DNA from: Camelus bactrianus
Lineage: Eukaryota > Chordata > Mammalia > Artiodactyla > Camelidae
Reading direction: 5' to 3'
Length of the DNA: 64,000 bases
Assembly: GCF_048773025.1 (NCBI RefSeq)
Contig: NC_133559.1
Location: 11,562,501-11,626,500, forward strand
Part shown: positions 10,740-21,769 of the stretch, piece after piece
Layout of the letters: each line of letters starts with the position of its first letter
Numbering within the stretch: the stretch's first letter is position 1
Notes under the pieces: model-generated
Database searches by the model: none
The model's input: only the letters and a program-made list of their open reading frames with translations
Told to the model about the DNA's origin: nothing
Program-made: the position numbers and the translations under genes

Positions 10740-11600
10740 ATTAGATATTTCTTGAACTACATTTGAGGATGTAGAAATGAAAGCTACGCTCTGCCTGCTC
10801 TTAAGCAACTTGCAGTCTCATAGAGGAACCAGACAGAGAAGCAGAGCATTAAAATGTGGTTGTGAAATGGGGAATTATGTGGCCACTTAGAAAAACTATG
10901 TAATACAAACTGTACGTGATCAGAGGAGGCTGTTGGGAGACAAGTAAGTAGGTGTGGCTCCTCTGAAGAATAAGAGAGGTATGTAACACAAGGAAGGTGA
11001 ACCTGGGCAATGTCTGAGAATCTGGAGAATTTGGCTGGTTCAGGAAACTGAGGAAATTTTAACGCAGTTGAAATAAAAGGAAATGAAACCAGGTTCATGG
11101 TGCTAAGGTTTTAGTATGTATGATTAGGAATTTGAATTTTATCCTGAAGCCTTTCAAGGGGTGTCAATAACAGATTTTGAGCAGAGGAATAACTTACTTC
11201 AATTCCCAGATTAGAAAGGAAACTGATGAAGAGATCAATGAGACTAGAAGCAAGGAGATATTTGAAAGCTATTGGAAAAATCCAGCTAAGCAATAATGAA
11301 GGCCTTAGCTGAAGATGGAGTCGGGGGTGAGGATGAAGGCAAGGAGTCACAATCAGCAAAACTTGATACCTGATTTTGAATGTGGATTGACAAAAAGGGA
11401 AAAGAGTGCGATTGCTGGCTTGGGTGATCAAACCCAAGATAGGAGAACAGACAAGTTGGGACATGAGAGATGATCAGTTCAGTTTGGAATGTGTTAGGAT
11501 TAAGTTGTTTAAGACAGATTTGAATATATGGATGTGGGACTCCAGAGATTGACCTGAACTATATACCAGATATATGAATAATCAACACACAAATTGTGGT
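10740..11600 (+). repeat. Ancient mammalian interspersed repeat (family unassigned)
   Basis: The stretch resembles a placental-wide repeat with phrases such as TTGAATTTTATCCTGAAGCC, AAGCAAGGAGATATTTGAAAG and GGACTCCAGAGATTGACCTG. The same family appears to recur at 26230-26990. The first 90 bases may be a separate L2 piece. It is highly diverged and has no coding potential. Confidence 0.4.
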
Positions 11601-11689
11601 TGAGGTTATACTATGTACAAGGAGGATCTTTCTGGGAAAGAATATGTAAAGTGAACAGGAGGTTGAGGAGGGGAATCCTCTCTGGCTTA

Positions 11690-11895
11690 TCCCACACCAG
11701 CCACTGTATCAAACCACCGTAGGCTCTCTGACTTAAACCACAAACATTTATTCCCCACAGTCCTGGAGACTGGGCAATCCAAGATCAGGGCACCAGCAGA
11801 CTCAGTGTCTGGTGAGAGTCTACTTACTGGCTCACAGATGGTGTCTTCACACTGCGTCCTTACATGGTGGAAAGCAGGAGGGAGCTCTCTGGGGC
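11690..11895 (-). mobile_element. MLT1-like MaLR LTR fragment
   Basis: On the minus strand this reads as the MLT1 3' part: CCCCAGAGAGCTCCCTC, then TGTGAGCCAGTAAGTAGACT-like text, CCAGGACTGTGGGGAATAAA and TTTAAGTCAGAGAGCC. MaLR LTRs are old placental relics of the ERVL class. It ends where an L1 5'UTR begins, which suggests the L1 landed in it. Confidence 0.65.
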
Positions 11896-13275
11896 CCAAT
11901 CGAGGGTGGGGCCAAGATGGTAGAGTAGGGAGACAGGGGTTCACCTCCTCCCACAGGCACACCAAAATTACTATTTACAGAGCAACTATTGATGAGAAAA
12001 ACCAGCAAACTAGCAGAAAAGATATTCTACCACTAAAGATAAAATGAGACTGGTAGGAGGGCAAAGGTGCGATATAGTCAAAACCCATAATCCCAGGTGG
12101 GTGATCCAAGAATGGGAGGATTATTATTACAATTACAGAGGTTCTCCCCAAGAAGTGGAGGGTCTGGGCCCTACATTGGGCTCCCCAGCCCGGGGGTCCT
12201 GCACCAGGAAGATGAAAAACAGAACATTCGGCTTTGAAAGCCAGTGGGGTTTACTTTCAGGAGAGTGAGAGGGCTGTGGAAGTCTCTACTCCACTCTTAA
12301 AAGGTGCACACAAAAGTTCACACATTCTGGGACCCAGGGCAGAAGTGGTAATTTGAAAGGAGGCTGGTCATAACCTGGTGCTGATCTTGGAAAGCCTCCT
12401 AGAGAAGTGGGAGGCACCTAGAGCTCACACCAGGACATAGAAACTGGAGGCAGCTGTTTTAGGGATCTTGTTCTACCACGTGGGCACTGGTGCTGGCAAG
12501 AACCATTTTGTAATCTTCTCTCTAGCTTATTAATGCTGGGACCTGGCCTAGCATACCAGCCTTTCAGCACCAGCATTGGGACGCCTCAGGTCAAGCAACT
12601 AGTTGGGTGGGGACACAGTCTCCTCCACCAGCAGAGCTTCTGCCTTAAGCTTCCTGAGCTCACAGTTATCCTGGGACCAGGCCCTGTCCATCAGAGGGCC
12701 TAGGACCTAGCCTTACATACCAGTGCACAAACATTAACCCTGGAAACCCCAGGGCCCTACAGCCAGAGGCCCTGGGACCTGGTTCTGCCCACCAGTGGGC
12801 CAGTACTACATCTAGTGTCAGCCTACTGGTGGGCAGGCTCAGTTACTGACATGACTATGGGTGAGGTGGGGGGGGTGGGGTCCAGGATGTCCCAAAGCTG
12901 GTATTGGCTCTCTGGTAAGAGAGGTGGTATCCCAGGGCAGCTGGCTGAGGGGTCCAAGGTGTCTTGGAGCTGATGGGCAAGGCTGTGTCAAGGAGGTCCC
13001 AGAGTTGGTGTTTCAACTGACAAGTGGGCAGTCCAGGTCCAGGTCCAGGTCCAGTGAAAAGGGGATGGAGGAGGGAATCACCATCTCTGAGACACCTTGG
13101 ACCCCTCAGCCAGCTGCCCGAAGATTCAGCCCTACTCACCAGAGGGCCAACACCAGCTTTGGGACAGCCTGGACCCCACAGTCAGTCATGTCAGGAACTG
13201 GCCTTGCCCGCAAGTAGGCCGACATTACACCTATGCCTGAAACTGTCTCTACTCACCAGTGGGCCGGTTTGAATT
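11896..13275 (+). mobile_element. L1 LINE 5'UTR fragment
   Basis: It starts near GGTGGGGCCAAGATGGTAGA, the L1 5' end pattern, and is similar in plan to the 5'UTR at 7834-8940: GGTTCTCCC.., then TTTGAAAGCCAGTGGGGTTT, then runs of CACCAGTGGGC-type units. ORF1 and ORF2 are absent after it. A large palindrome occupies 12880-13180 (separate entry). The open frames of 80-118 residues here lie on both strands of that palindrome and are not genes. Confidence 0.6.
12880..13180. repeat. Inverted repeat (palindrome) inside L1 5'UTR
   Basis: The 29 bases at 12935-12963 are an exact reverse complement of 13091-13119. A second, less perfect pair lies outside them (about 12880-12920 against about 13137-13180). 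Arms of roughly 85-130 bp are separated by about 125 bp containing a small GGTCCA tandem at 13029-13053. The pairing was read directly. Confidence 0.75.
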
Positions 13276-13299
13276 TAAGAGAACTTCAACTTAAGTAAT

Positions 13300-13480
13300 C
13301 ACACAGTTATGAACAGTGGAGGAAATATGGTCAACAACAAGTATCTTTGTATGGTGACACGTCATAACTAGACTTATCATGGTGATCGTTATGAAATGTA
13401 TGAAATACCAAATCACTATACTGTGTAACAAAAACTAACAGGGTGTTGTAGGTCAATTATACGTCAAAAAACAGACTAAC
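13300..13480 (+). mobile_element. Old L1 3' end fragment
   Basis: The text around GTATGGTGACACGTCATAAC, TAGACTTATCATGGTGATCG and GTCAATTATACGTCAAAAAA resembles the 3' end of L1M/L1PA-type elements (…AACTAGACTTATTGTGGTGATCA… in my memory). The neighbouring 13480-14011 has no firm assignment. Confidence 0.5.
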
Positions 13481-14011
13481 TCATAGAAAATGAAATCAGA
13501 TTTGTGGTTACCAGAGGCAAGGTGGGGAGGTGGGGTGGTGCCGTTGTTTTGGAGAGGAATTTGCTGTTACCTGTCAAAATTTTAACTGCATGATATCGTT
13601 GGTACTCTGTTATAATAAACTATATACAAACATATCAGCACAATTTCACAAGGACCAATGAAACATAAAATGATGTTTATCACCATATAATTTACAGTGA
13701 AAGAAGTTGGAAATAACTTACAAGTACCAACTCATGGTGATAAATTATGGTATAAACATACTGCAGGACAATATGGGGCTATAATTTGGAATGAGACAGA
13801 ACAGAATGTATTGATCTAAAAGGAATCTGTGATATATTGTGAGGGAAAAAATTGCAGAAAAATGCATCCTATAAACTCTTATTTTTGTTAAAAATCTATT
13901 CATGTAGGAAGGGTTGTTTATAATATGATTTATATGCATATAAAAAGATCTGAAATAATTTATGTAAAAGTGGAAATTAGTGTCTAATTCAGGGTTACGG
14001 GTGAGAAGTTT

Positions 14012-14622
14012 TGATGCAGGAAAACAGATGTGGGGCGTGAAGAGGGCCAAGTCCCAGGTCTCGGGACATACCCTGCCAAGTGTGGATCCTTGGCAGGAAA
14101 GATTTCAAGTGCGAGCCACCGTTGAGTTGAGGTAGATTTATTTAGAGAGATACATACCGCATAGAGTGTAAGGCAAGAGAAAGGCAAAGAAAGAGGTGTG
14201 GGAATTGGGTGCTCAGGTTAAAGTAAAAGTAGGTACACACTCCATAGACAGAGTGCAGGCCATCTCCAAAGGGGAAAGAGAGCGCAAAGTGCCACTAGGC
14301 ATGGTGTTGCCACTTTTTATGGTCGTAGTAGCTTCACACACCTACAGGTGGGATCAATCCAACTGCCCTAGGGAAGGGGCTGAGATTACCAGGAATTGGG
14401 CCATGGCCCATTCTTTGGCCTTTTGAGGTTGGCCTTGGGGCTGTCATGGCACCTGCGGGCATGTTCATTGTTACAATGAGCATATAATGAAGCTGAAGTT
14501 CTTCTAGATGTTAAGCCTCTTAATCCTTGAGGCCCACTAGGAGGTGAATCTTCCACCATTTTGGTGTTAAATTGCTGTCATTACTTGAGTGGTTGTGCCC
14601 TGCCCTCTTCCCTCCTGTCTCA
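14012..14622 (-). mobile_element. Solo ERV LTR, family B copy 1 (class I-like)
   Basis: This 611-bp fossil is bounded by a perfect 4-bp duplication, GTTT (14008-14011 and 14623-14626). The plus strand runs TGATGCAGG...CTGTCTCA. On the minus strand the U5 end carries the GAAATCTTTCCTGCCAAGG-type text common in gammaretrovirus-like LTRs, with AATAAA just before it. The second copy is at 62855-63480. No internal region is attached. It probably inserted in the camelid or cetartiodactyl lineage. Confidence 0.8.
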
Positions 14623-14944
14623 GTTTGAGTAAAGCTTTTACCACTTATTATTTGATTTTTTTACAAAAAAAAAAAAAATTCTTATCCTCTGTTCCTAGTC
14701 TCACCTGTTACTATATATTAAAAAAAAAAAAGTAAAGTCTCCATTGGGTTTAATAAGTCATGAATTTCAAATGAATCATGGGAGAAAATCTCAGTTTGCA
14801 TTGAGCTGAGACATAAATGAGAAGTGTAGAAGTGGGCATAGGCAGTCTAAACTCAAGAAATGGTGAGCTGTGTGAAGAGAAAGAAGCAGAAGCAACTTCC
14901 AGACTGGTCAAAGCCAGTCATCCACCACTTGCCCTTACTCAGCA

Positions 14945-15600
14945 CTTAAGTCCCACCGCCACCACCACCACCATCACCACCACCGTTCTCAAAAGCAAGG
15001 TTTACAGGATGCTAAGGGTAATAAAGCCAAGACAGACCACAGCTTATCTGCTAAACCTCCTGCAAAGCCAGAACCCAAGCCTAAAAAGACTCTTGCAAAG
15101 AAAGGATAGAAGATACCCAAAGGGAGAAAAAGAGAAAACTGGCAACGATGGGAATAACCATACAAAAAAAGGAGATGCCAAATAGACCAGGCATCAAGGC
15201 TAAGGGGCTGGAGATCGCACATGAGGCATGTGTAGTTTTGACAAGTGAATACTTCTGTGAGTGTACTGTTTAAAATTCTATTTTTTGTCAAGTTTTATAA
15301 AAATGTAGAGTTTTGTTTTAACTGTAGAATAGATAAACAAGATTATACTCTAAAGCACAGGGAAATATACACAAGATCTTATGGTAGCTCACAGAGAAAA
15401 AAATGTGACAATGAATATATATATGTTCATGTATAACTGAAAAATTGTGCTTTACACTGGAATTTGACACAACATTGTAAAATGATTATAAATCAATAAA
15501 AAATGTTAAAGATGAAAAAAATGTAGAGTTTTAAGTTCTTTTAAAGCTATGTTGTTAGACTGCTTCATTATTTTGAGGTGGGAGGCTGTTTAAAAACGTC
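14945..15600 (+). pseudogene. HMGN2 processed pseudogene
   Basis: The sequence reads DAKGNKAK, then [15 protein letters not shown], then AKKG, closely following HMGN2 (DAKGDKAK...[22 protein letters not shown]), a nucleosome-binding chromatin protein. It continues through the acidic tail region and a 3'UTR-like run (GTACTGTTTAAAATTCTATT, TTTTGTCAAGTTTTATAA). There are no introns, so it is a retrocopy. It has no proper start, an in-frame stop after AKKG, and further frame changes downstream, so it is dead. A proline/histidine-codon-rich CCACCGCC(ACC)n stretch at 14951-14985 may be 5'UTR. An L1 tail (15315-15516) split the 3'UTR part, which resumes at 15517 (TTTTAAAGCTATGTTGTTAG). HMGN4-type copies of HMGN2 cannot be ruled out as the source. 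Confidence 0.75.
15315..15516 (+). mobile_element. L1 3' end inserted in the HMGN2 pseudogene
   Basis: A 5'-truncated L1 tail of about 200 bp (GATTATACTCTAAAGCACAG, GACACAACATTGTAAAATGA, ATCAATAAAA) is flanked by an exact 16-bp duplication, AAAAATGTAGAGTTTT, at 15299-15314 and 15517-15532. The duplicated bases belong to the pseudogene 3'UTR, so the L1 is the younger event. Confidence 0.85.
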
Positions 15601-15884
15601 ACGAAGAGAAAGTCTCAGCAGCAGATTGAAATGGGGGAAAATAATACTCCCTTCTAGCTTTTTGAAAGAATTCTGGTTCCCAAGAGGAGAGGTTCCCCAA
15701 TGTTAGCACACATTGGCCACTTGGCACAAACTTCTTGTTATATAGGGAAACTATTTTTTTTTAATGCTGTCTTCTCCCTTAAACTCAAAGATATCCTCCG
15801 AAATTAAATATATTGGACACCAGAATAAAAGGCAATCTGGACCTTCCACAATATTGAAAGGGCATCACTCAAGCTGTCCTTTCC

Positions 15885-15932
15885 TTTCTCTTTCTTTCCT
15901 TCTTTCTTTTCTTTTTTTTTTCTTTCTTTTCT

Positions 15933-16012
<80 letters not shown>

Positions 16013-16035
16013 TATCTCTCTCTCTCTCTCTCTCT
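15885..16035 (+). repeat. (TTTC)n / (TC)n microsatellite
   Basis: About 18 uninterrupted TTTC units lie at 15941-16013, preceded by interrupted pyrimidine text from 15885 and followed by about 10 TC units (16014-16035). Open frames on both strands here (poly-S/F/L and poly-K/E/R) are repeat artefacts. Confidence 0.95.
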
Positions 16036-16554
16036 TTCTTTCAACATTGTACAGACAGAATTCTGTAACTTTTTTAATGAAAGAAAACCATTTCATCAAA
16101 ATTAGTTAGCTCATGAAAAGTTAACAAATTAACTGAATATGGTTCCAAAGGTGTTTTGGGCCTAGCTTAACCTGTCCAGGCACCAGTCCATATAGTGATA
16201 ATGTTTCTGCAGTAGAACTCAGTAGAACTCACAATAACCCTTTCCTACTGGCACTCTAGCAATCTATTCTAAGGACTCAGTATGGGTTGGGTCAGAGCCC
16301 CAGACCCAGACTGTGGTGGTGCCTTAGCAGATGAAGTATAAACAGCCTGAACTGAGGCAGACACCATGTGAAATAGATAAACAAAGAAGCAAATAAATAA
16401 TACATATATAAAACATATATATGATAGATATCACTGTAGATAGATGCCAAATAGTGATATAGATGACATAGGTATAAATCTAAAAGTGGTTCCTGACACA
16501 AGCTTCTAAAATCCTTGTAAATAGGAGTGCTAGAAGTATCTTTTGTTCTAGCAT

Positions 16555-17160
16555 TTAGTCTTTGATTCCAGTTCCTGACACAGAGCTCCTAAATCCCTTG
16601 GAATTTCCTGGATGATAGGACTGTCTTTGGTTCTAATGAGGTGACTCTTTGTGGAATCTTGGATGGTCACCAGAAAGACCAAGCCATGATTAGAAGCTTG
16701 GAATTTTCTGCCCCATCCCTCATTCTTTAGAGAAAGGGAAAGTGTGGGAAATGGAGGTGATAAAGCCCATGTGATAAATTCTCTGTAAAAATCCCAATAT
16801 TATGGGGTTCAGGGAACTTCCAGGTTGGCAAACACATCCACATATGGGAGGGTGACATACTCCAACTCCACAGGTACAGAAGCTCCTGCTCTCAGGACCC
16901 TTACATATTCCCCTATGAACCTCTTCTTCTGGCTGTTCATTTGTGCCCTTTATCATATTCTTTATTATACAATAAACTGATATTTATTTGTAGAAGTTGT
17001 GGGCAACTTGGGGACCTACTACTTGCAATTGGAGTCTGAAGTAGAGGGCAGTCACATGGAGCTGAGCCTTTAACCTATGGGGTCTGGATTAACTTTGGTT
17101 AGTGTCAAAATTGAGTTGAATTATAGAATACCCAGCTGGTGTCACAGAGAATTGCTCAGT
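16555..17160 (+). mobile_element. LTR-like mammalian repeat (ERV fossil, family unassigned)
   Basis: A CACATGTGATAAATTCTCTG / ATAAACTGATATTTATTTG polyadenylation-like section is followed by GTCACATGGAGCTGAGCC and CCCAGCTGGTGTC. This is the layout of an old placental LTR type that also appears in part at 53660-54115. The ends are not clear. Confidence 0.45.
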
Positions 17161-17308
17161 GTGGGGAAAACCCCATATATCTGATGCCAGAACAGCTATG
17201 AATGTGGAAGTAGTGTGAGAGTAAAGGAGAAACTCACAGGGGCAAGAGTGGGTTTACCCCCGTTGATCTTCTTACTTCATGTGGTGAGAGTACCATCTGG
17301 ACCTTAAT

Positions 17309-17408
17309 ATTTTTCTAAAAAAAATTTTAAATGGAGGTACTGAGGATTGAACCCAGCACCTCATGCATGCTAAGTAGGCACTCTACCACTGAGCTCTACC
17401 CACCCTCC
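17309..17408 (-). mobile_element. Camelid tRNA-derived SINE (Vic-1 type)
   Basis: The minus strand reads GGAGGGTGGGTAGAGCTCAG, then AGAGTGCCTAC..GCATGCATGAGGT, then a CCTCCATTT tail. That is the tRNA-like head and tail of the camelid SINE. Flanks CTGGACCTTAAT (17297-17308) and CTGGACCTTGAT (17409-17420) form a 12-bp target duplication with one difference. Confidence 0.9.
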
Positions 17409-18144
17409 CTGGACCTTGATGCTCTTGCTTAGAAGATGCCCTTCCCCTAAATGACTTGGCCATTCTTCCTCTTTGGGCTTACTCTACTTTCCTTCTGCTC
17501 TGACTGGATGATCTATTCTAGCATTCTGATCACTATTTGTATATTTACATAAGTAGATGATTATCTATTCAACTTGTCTTTATTCTGGTCACTTTTATTG
17601 TAACTGGAAGAATAAATATAGTTTTAGGTCTCATCCTGACTGATGAACACACTTGGAACATAGCAAAAGCCCGGATGACATTTGGAAAATAATCAGCTTG
17701 TAGATGTGGCCAGATGTTATAATCTCTTGGAAGTATCTCCCGAAAGATAGCTTTTCTACTATTTATGGATGGTAAATTATGACTTTCTGGTAATTGGTTC
17801 TATGAGAGTATTCTTTGAATACATTCCCTGAAACTTGACAAACCTGAAAGCTATTCAGAATCTGTTTGTTCACAAGTTCTAGCTTATTGCATGTTCCTGA
17901 ATTTAAAATGGGACAATACTTTAGGGTCGAGTACGTGCATGATCTGTTTAGCACATCTGATGTCTTTTTGAGAACAGAAAATCGAATGATATAGTCTAAC
18001 ATGGTTAATAGCATTCTACAGGAAAATGTGTTCTGAATGCTAAACAATCAAATTGCAGAAGAATATTGTCAGTTATTCCAAAAAGGTAGAAGATAAGGAA
18101 GATTGAGGAAAAGAGAGGATATGGCAAAGTTGGAGGAAAAGAAC

Positions 18145-18350
18145 TACCATTTAATAAGCTCATAAATCAGACTTTGGTCAAGGAGCTCATATATTATCTT
18201 ATCTATTCCATAATGGGACTCTGGAAGGTAGGTGTTGTTGTGCTTACTTTACAGGTAAAGATACTGAGCCTCAGAAAAGCCTACATACTCACATTTACGT
18301 CACTAATAAGGAATGAAGTTGGGATTCGATCCAAGTGAGTTTATATCACT
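18145..18350 (+). repeat. MIR-type SINE
   Basis: It runs in MIR order: TACCATTTAATAAGCTCATA, TCATATATTATCTTATCTAT, ACTTTACAGGTAAAGATACT, GAAGTTGGGATTCGATCC. Confidence 0.7.
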
Positions 18351-18439
18351 CCAGGCTGCTGAGGAGATGTGGGAGACCTTTGAGAGGGTAAGTCTCACTA
18401 TTCAGTAGGAGCTAAACTACACTGTAGAAAATTAAGTAG

Positions 18440-19690
18440 GAAATGTGTGGGCATGATGTGGAGGCAGTGATGGAGACCACAGGTTTGAGTATTATTCACT
18501 GTCACCCTGCCAGACATCTTGTGTCCAGCCTCAGCTGTACTTTCCTCAGTGCTGCCAATCATTCTTTTACTTGTCTCCTCTCCTCAGGGATTACTGCGAA
18601 GATTCACATTCACCTTGAGCATTCCATCACATCTCATGTGCCTTTCTAAGTTGATTATCCTGCCTATCCCACAGATATGATTGAGCCTCTCATAAAAATC
18701 ACTCAACTGCTTATCCTGCAGGAAAATGAATCTATGCCACCTTAACCTTGCTTCCTCCTGCCTCAGGAAAAAGGATAGCATCTGTCCGTCATGACAGCCA
18801 TAAAAATGTTCAGCCCTCTCTCATTTTTTTCTTACAAAATATGTTCATTGTTCCCAGATATTTAGCAGCTGTGAAAAACAACACTAAAGCTTCAAGAAAC
18901 AATACCCTGGACTCAATCTTAGTGCCCTAGGCATAAGACTTTGACATAGATATTGATGGGTACTGGCAGCGGTAGTAGTACCTTTGGTAAAGTGATACCA
19001 TCAAGGAGCGATGATCATGATACTAAGCATCATCAGCCAGCCAAAGCAGAGGAGGAGGAAGATAGCAGATGCCCTGGGTGCTGCTTTGTGGAGCATGTAT
19101 AAGACCTTGGACAATGGATTTCACTTCTCTGATCCTCAGTTTCTTACTTCACAAGTGGGCATAATAGTAGTACCTATATCACAGGGTTGTAATGACAACT
19201 TTCTCATCTTAAACAAAACTCTTCTTGACTCTGCATTCTCCCTCTTTCCTTCCCTTAGAAATCTAGTTCTCTGAAAGAAGAGTCCACAATCCCTGTTTCC
19301 TTATCTCTCATCCAGTCCTGAATCCAAAGCAGACAGGCTTCTGCCTTCCCCAAGCCACTGAAACTGTGATCTCTTGATGTCAAAATCAGTGGTCATTTTT
19401 AGCCTTCATCTTCCTGGGTCTTCCCTCAACATTCAACCTATTAACCACTCCTTCCCTAGAATTTTATGTTCTCTTTCCTCCATGACAGCACTTCTGTTTT
19501 ATTTCTACCTCTCTGATTCTATTTCCTGTGTTCATTTTTATTATTGGTATTTCCAAAAATTGTGTCCTTCATCCTTTCTCTTCTCACACATGGTCCCTGA
19601 ATAATTTACTCTTGTTCTGTGGCTTCATCTGTCCTCTATCACATTATTCATGAGGGAGTTTTTCTAATAAGAAGAGAAAGTTGATATTAA
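18440..19690 (-). repeat. Ancient interspersed repeat relics (unassigned)
   Basis: Pyrimidine-rich, diverged text such as TTCCTCCATGACAGCACTTC and CCTTCATCCTTTCTCTTCTC reads as the reverse complement of an old mammalian LINE-like family, perhaps the one at 26230-26990. A MIR-like piece lies near 19090-19200. No gene is supported; open frames of 60-87 residues lack any recognisable domain. Confidence 0.35.
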
Positions 19691-19694
19691 TATA

Positions 19695-20290
19695 GGCAGT
19701 TGGCTCCTTCACAAGAGAGTGAGTCTCAAGGCAGCCTTCCCTCCACCCTCACCGTTGTCTGGTCTGCATGGCTTTTCTGACAAACAAACCCAGCCAAGGA
19801 TGGTTTTCCACCAAGTCTGAGAGGTAATCTCTAAACTCTTGGAATGTCCAGCCTGTTAGGAGTGTCTTTGTTTGCCAGAGGGGCTTGCACTTGCCAGATA
19901 GTAACAATGTGATTTAGGGTAAAGGTTGTGAGCCACATCCAAAATGTGATTCAGGGTGGGGGTTTTGGGTCATATATATCAGCTCTACCTCCTGAAAGGG
20001 TGAAAATTGAGATCAGCCATATCGGAACCTAAATGTTGAAATCCAGTACTGACTCTGGACAGCAAGACTGGAGTAAGCTTCTCTGACTGACAATACTTCA
20101 TGTGTATTGTCACACATCATTGCCAGGAAGAGTTGATGCTGCCCATGACTCCATGGGCAGAGGACATGTTTTCCAACCCTCCTGGGCTGTGCCACAAGCA
20201 TCTCTTCCCTTGGCTGATCTTAATCTGTATCCTTTCCCTATAATAAACCATAAGTAAAGCAATTTTCAGTGATCTTTTTTTAACAAGTGG
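19695..20290 (+). mobile_element. LTR-like repeat (ERV fossil, family unassigned)
   Basis: It has GC-mixed U3-like text, GTCATATATATCAGCTC, and a 3' section CCTATAATAAACCATAAGTA, the order of an old LTR. Ends are uncertain and no duplication was found. Confidence 0.4.
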
Positions 20291-21769
20291 GGAGACAGAC
20301 CCAGAGACATTAGCACAGCAAGAACCTCACACAGTGGCCAAGTGGCAGAGACAAGATTCAAACCCAAGCCCTGCAGTGTGCACTAATCCTGTGGTTCCAG
20401 CTCTGTTCTTGTTCACAGGGACTTGCAAGGGTGAGGCTCATGCTCACTGCCCTGGTCTGGGTACCAGAACCACTTGGAGAGTCCCTTATGTCCACTCAGT
20501 TATGAATGGAGGTGAATTTTAGTGAGTTATGAAAACTGAGTGTGATTTTGGGAACTCCCTAAATTAACAATTAATGTCAGAAGTGAGGGAGTTCTTAGTG
20601 ACTTCTCTCTAACTTCATAGTTGGCTAACCTTTACAAATAATTTCTGGTGGTTGAGGAACTATAGATAGAAGTACCAACACTTTCTCCCCTTTTAGATCT
20701 TCCAGAACCACAGGTATGATCATCCTCAGGGATGGAGGTTCATAACAAAAGTGTTTTAACAGTGGTTTGCCTGTTCTAAATGTATCTCTGTATTTTGGGC
20801 AGATGGTACTCTCCTAGATGATGCTGTTTTTATTCATTGCCAAGATTAATTTTATGGCCCATGCTGTCCTTTATCTACATGATTAAATGTTTTATCATTT
20901 TGGAAATGAATTATAAGCTTTTTGAGCAATTATGGTATGGTTAGAATTCTTTATCCATAACACAGTAGTCTGTATGTTCAAAATTGTCTCTGTGTCTTTG
21001 ATGGTTAGTTGATACTCTTTGAGGAAAAGCATGTGTAGCTGTAAGTAGAATCTCTGAGGTCCAAGTGCAGCAGCACAGAACCCATACATACAAATATTCT
21101 GGACGGAAACTGACAAAATAATAAGACTCCTGAAGAAGTCTTCCTGGTCAATATCTAGGCATTGTGAATGAAGTCCATGCACAGCTAGATGCAAAGCACT
21201 CATTCACACCTTTCATATTTTCTACGTCTCCTGAGTGTGACTCTCTTTGACCAATTTATGTGAGTATCCATAAGCAAGAAGAACCAGTGAATTGTTAGGA
21301 ACGTCACTGTTTCTTATTATAGCCTATTGGTTGGGGTGGTATTGAAGTGAATGTGTGTGTGTGTGTGTACATGTGTGTGTGTTGAACTGGGTTGTGTTGG
21401 AAATACATTGCAAATTTGAGAAGGACTGGGTTCCTTAGAAATTCTAATATGTTTACTTCTTTAAATTGAGAAATTAAGATTGTGATATCACTTTGCTCAT
21501 TTTTAAGGAAACTATTGTATATCACGAAGTCAATAAAACTTTAAAACTTTTAAACTTCTGAAAAAGAAAAAAAAACAGTGGTTTTCTACTTTTCTATGAA
21601 TGTTCTGGAAAGCATTAAATTTCATTCACTTATCTCACTGTTCTCTAATCACCCTCCACTGCTCCCATTATTTGTGTAGAACAGTTTACAAGGCTGACCA
21701 TGCTGTTATATTCTCAGGAGGTAAGTTTCTTGCATGTTTCAGTAAATATGCCATTTCCCTTTAAGGTAA
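20291..21769. other. Intergenic stretch without a recognised gene
   Basis: It contains a possible MIR piece near 20290-20400 and a (TG)n run at 21352-21380. Otherwise nothing I can name. Minus-strand frames of 73 and 102 residues lack recognisable domains. Confidence 0.5.

Noticed and set aside
12855-13272. Overlapping open frames on both strands, proline/glycine/tryptophan-rich
   Set aside because: They mirror each other because of the palindrome in an L1 5'UTR; not coding.
15764-16105. Open frames of 76-113 residues on both strands
   Set aside because: Composed of translated TTTC/TC microsatellite (poly-S/F/L and poly-K/E/R).
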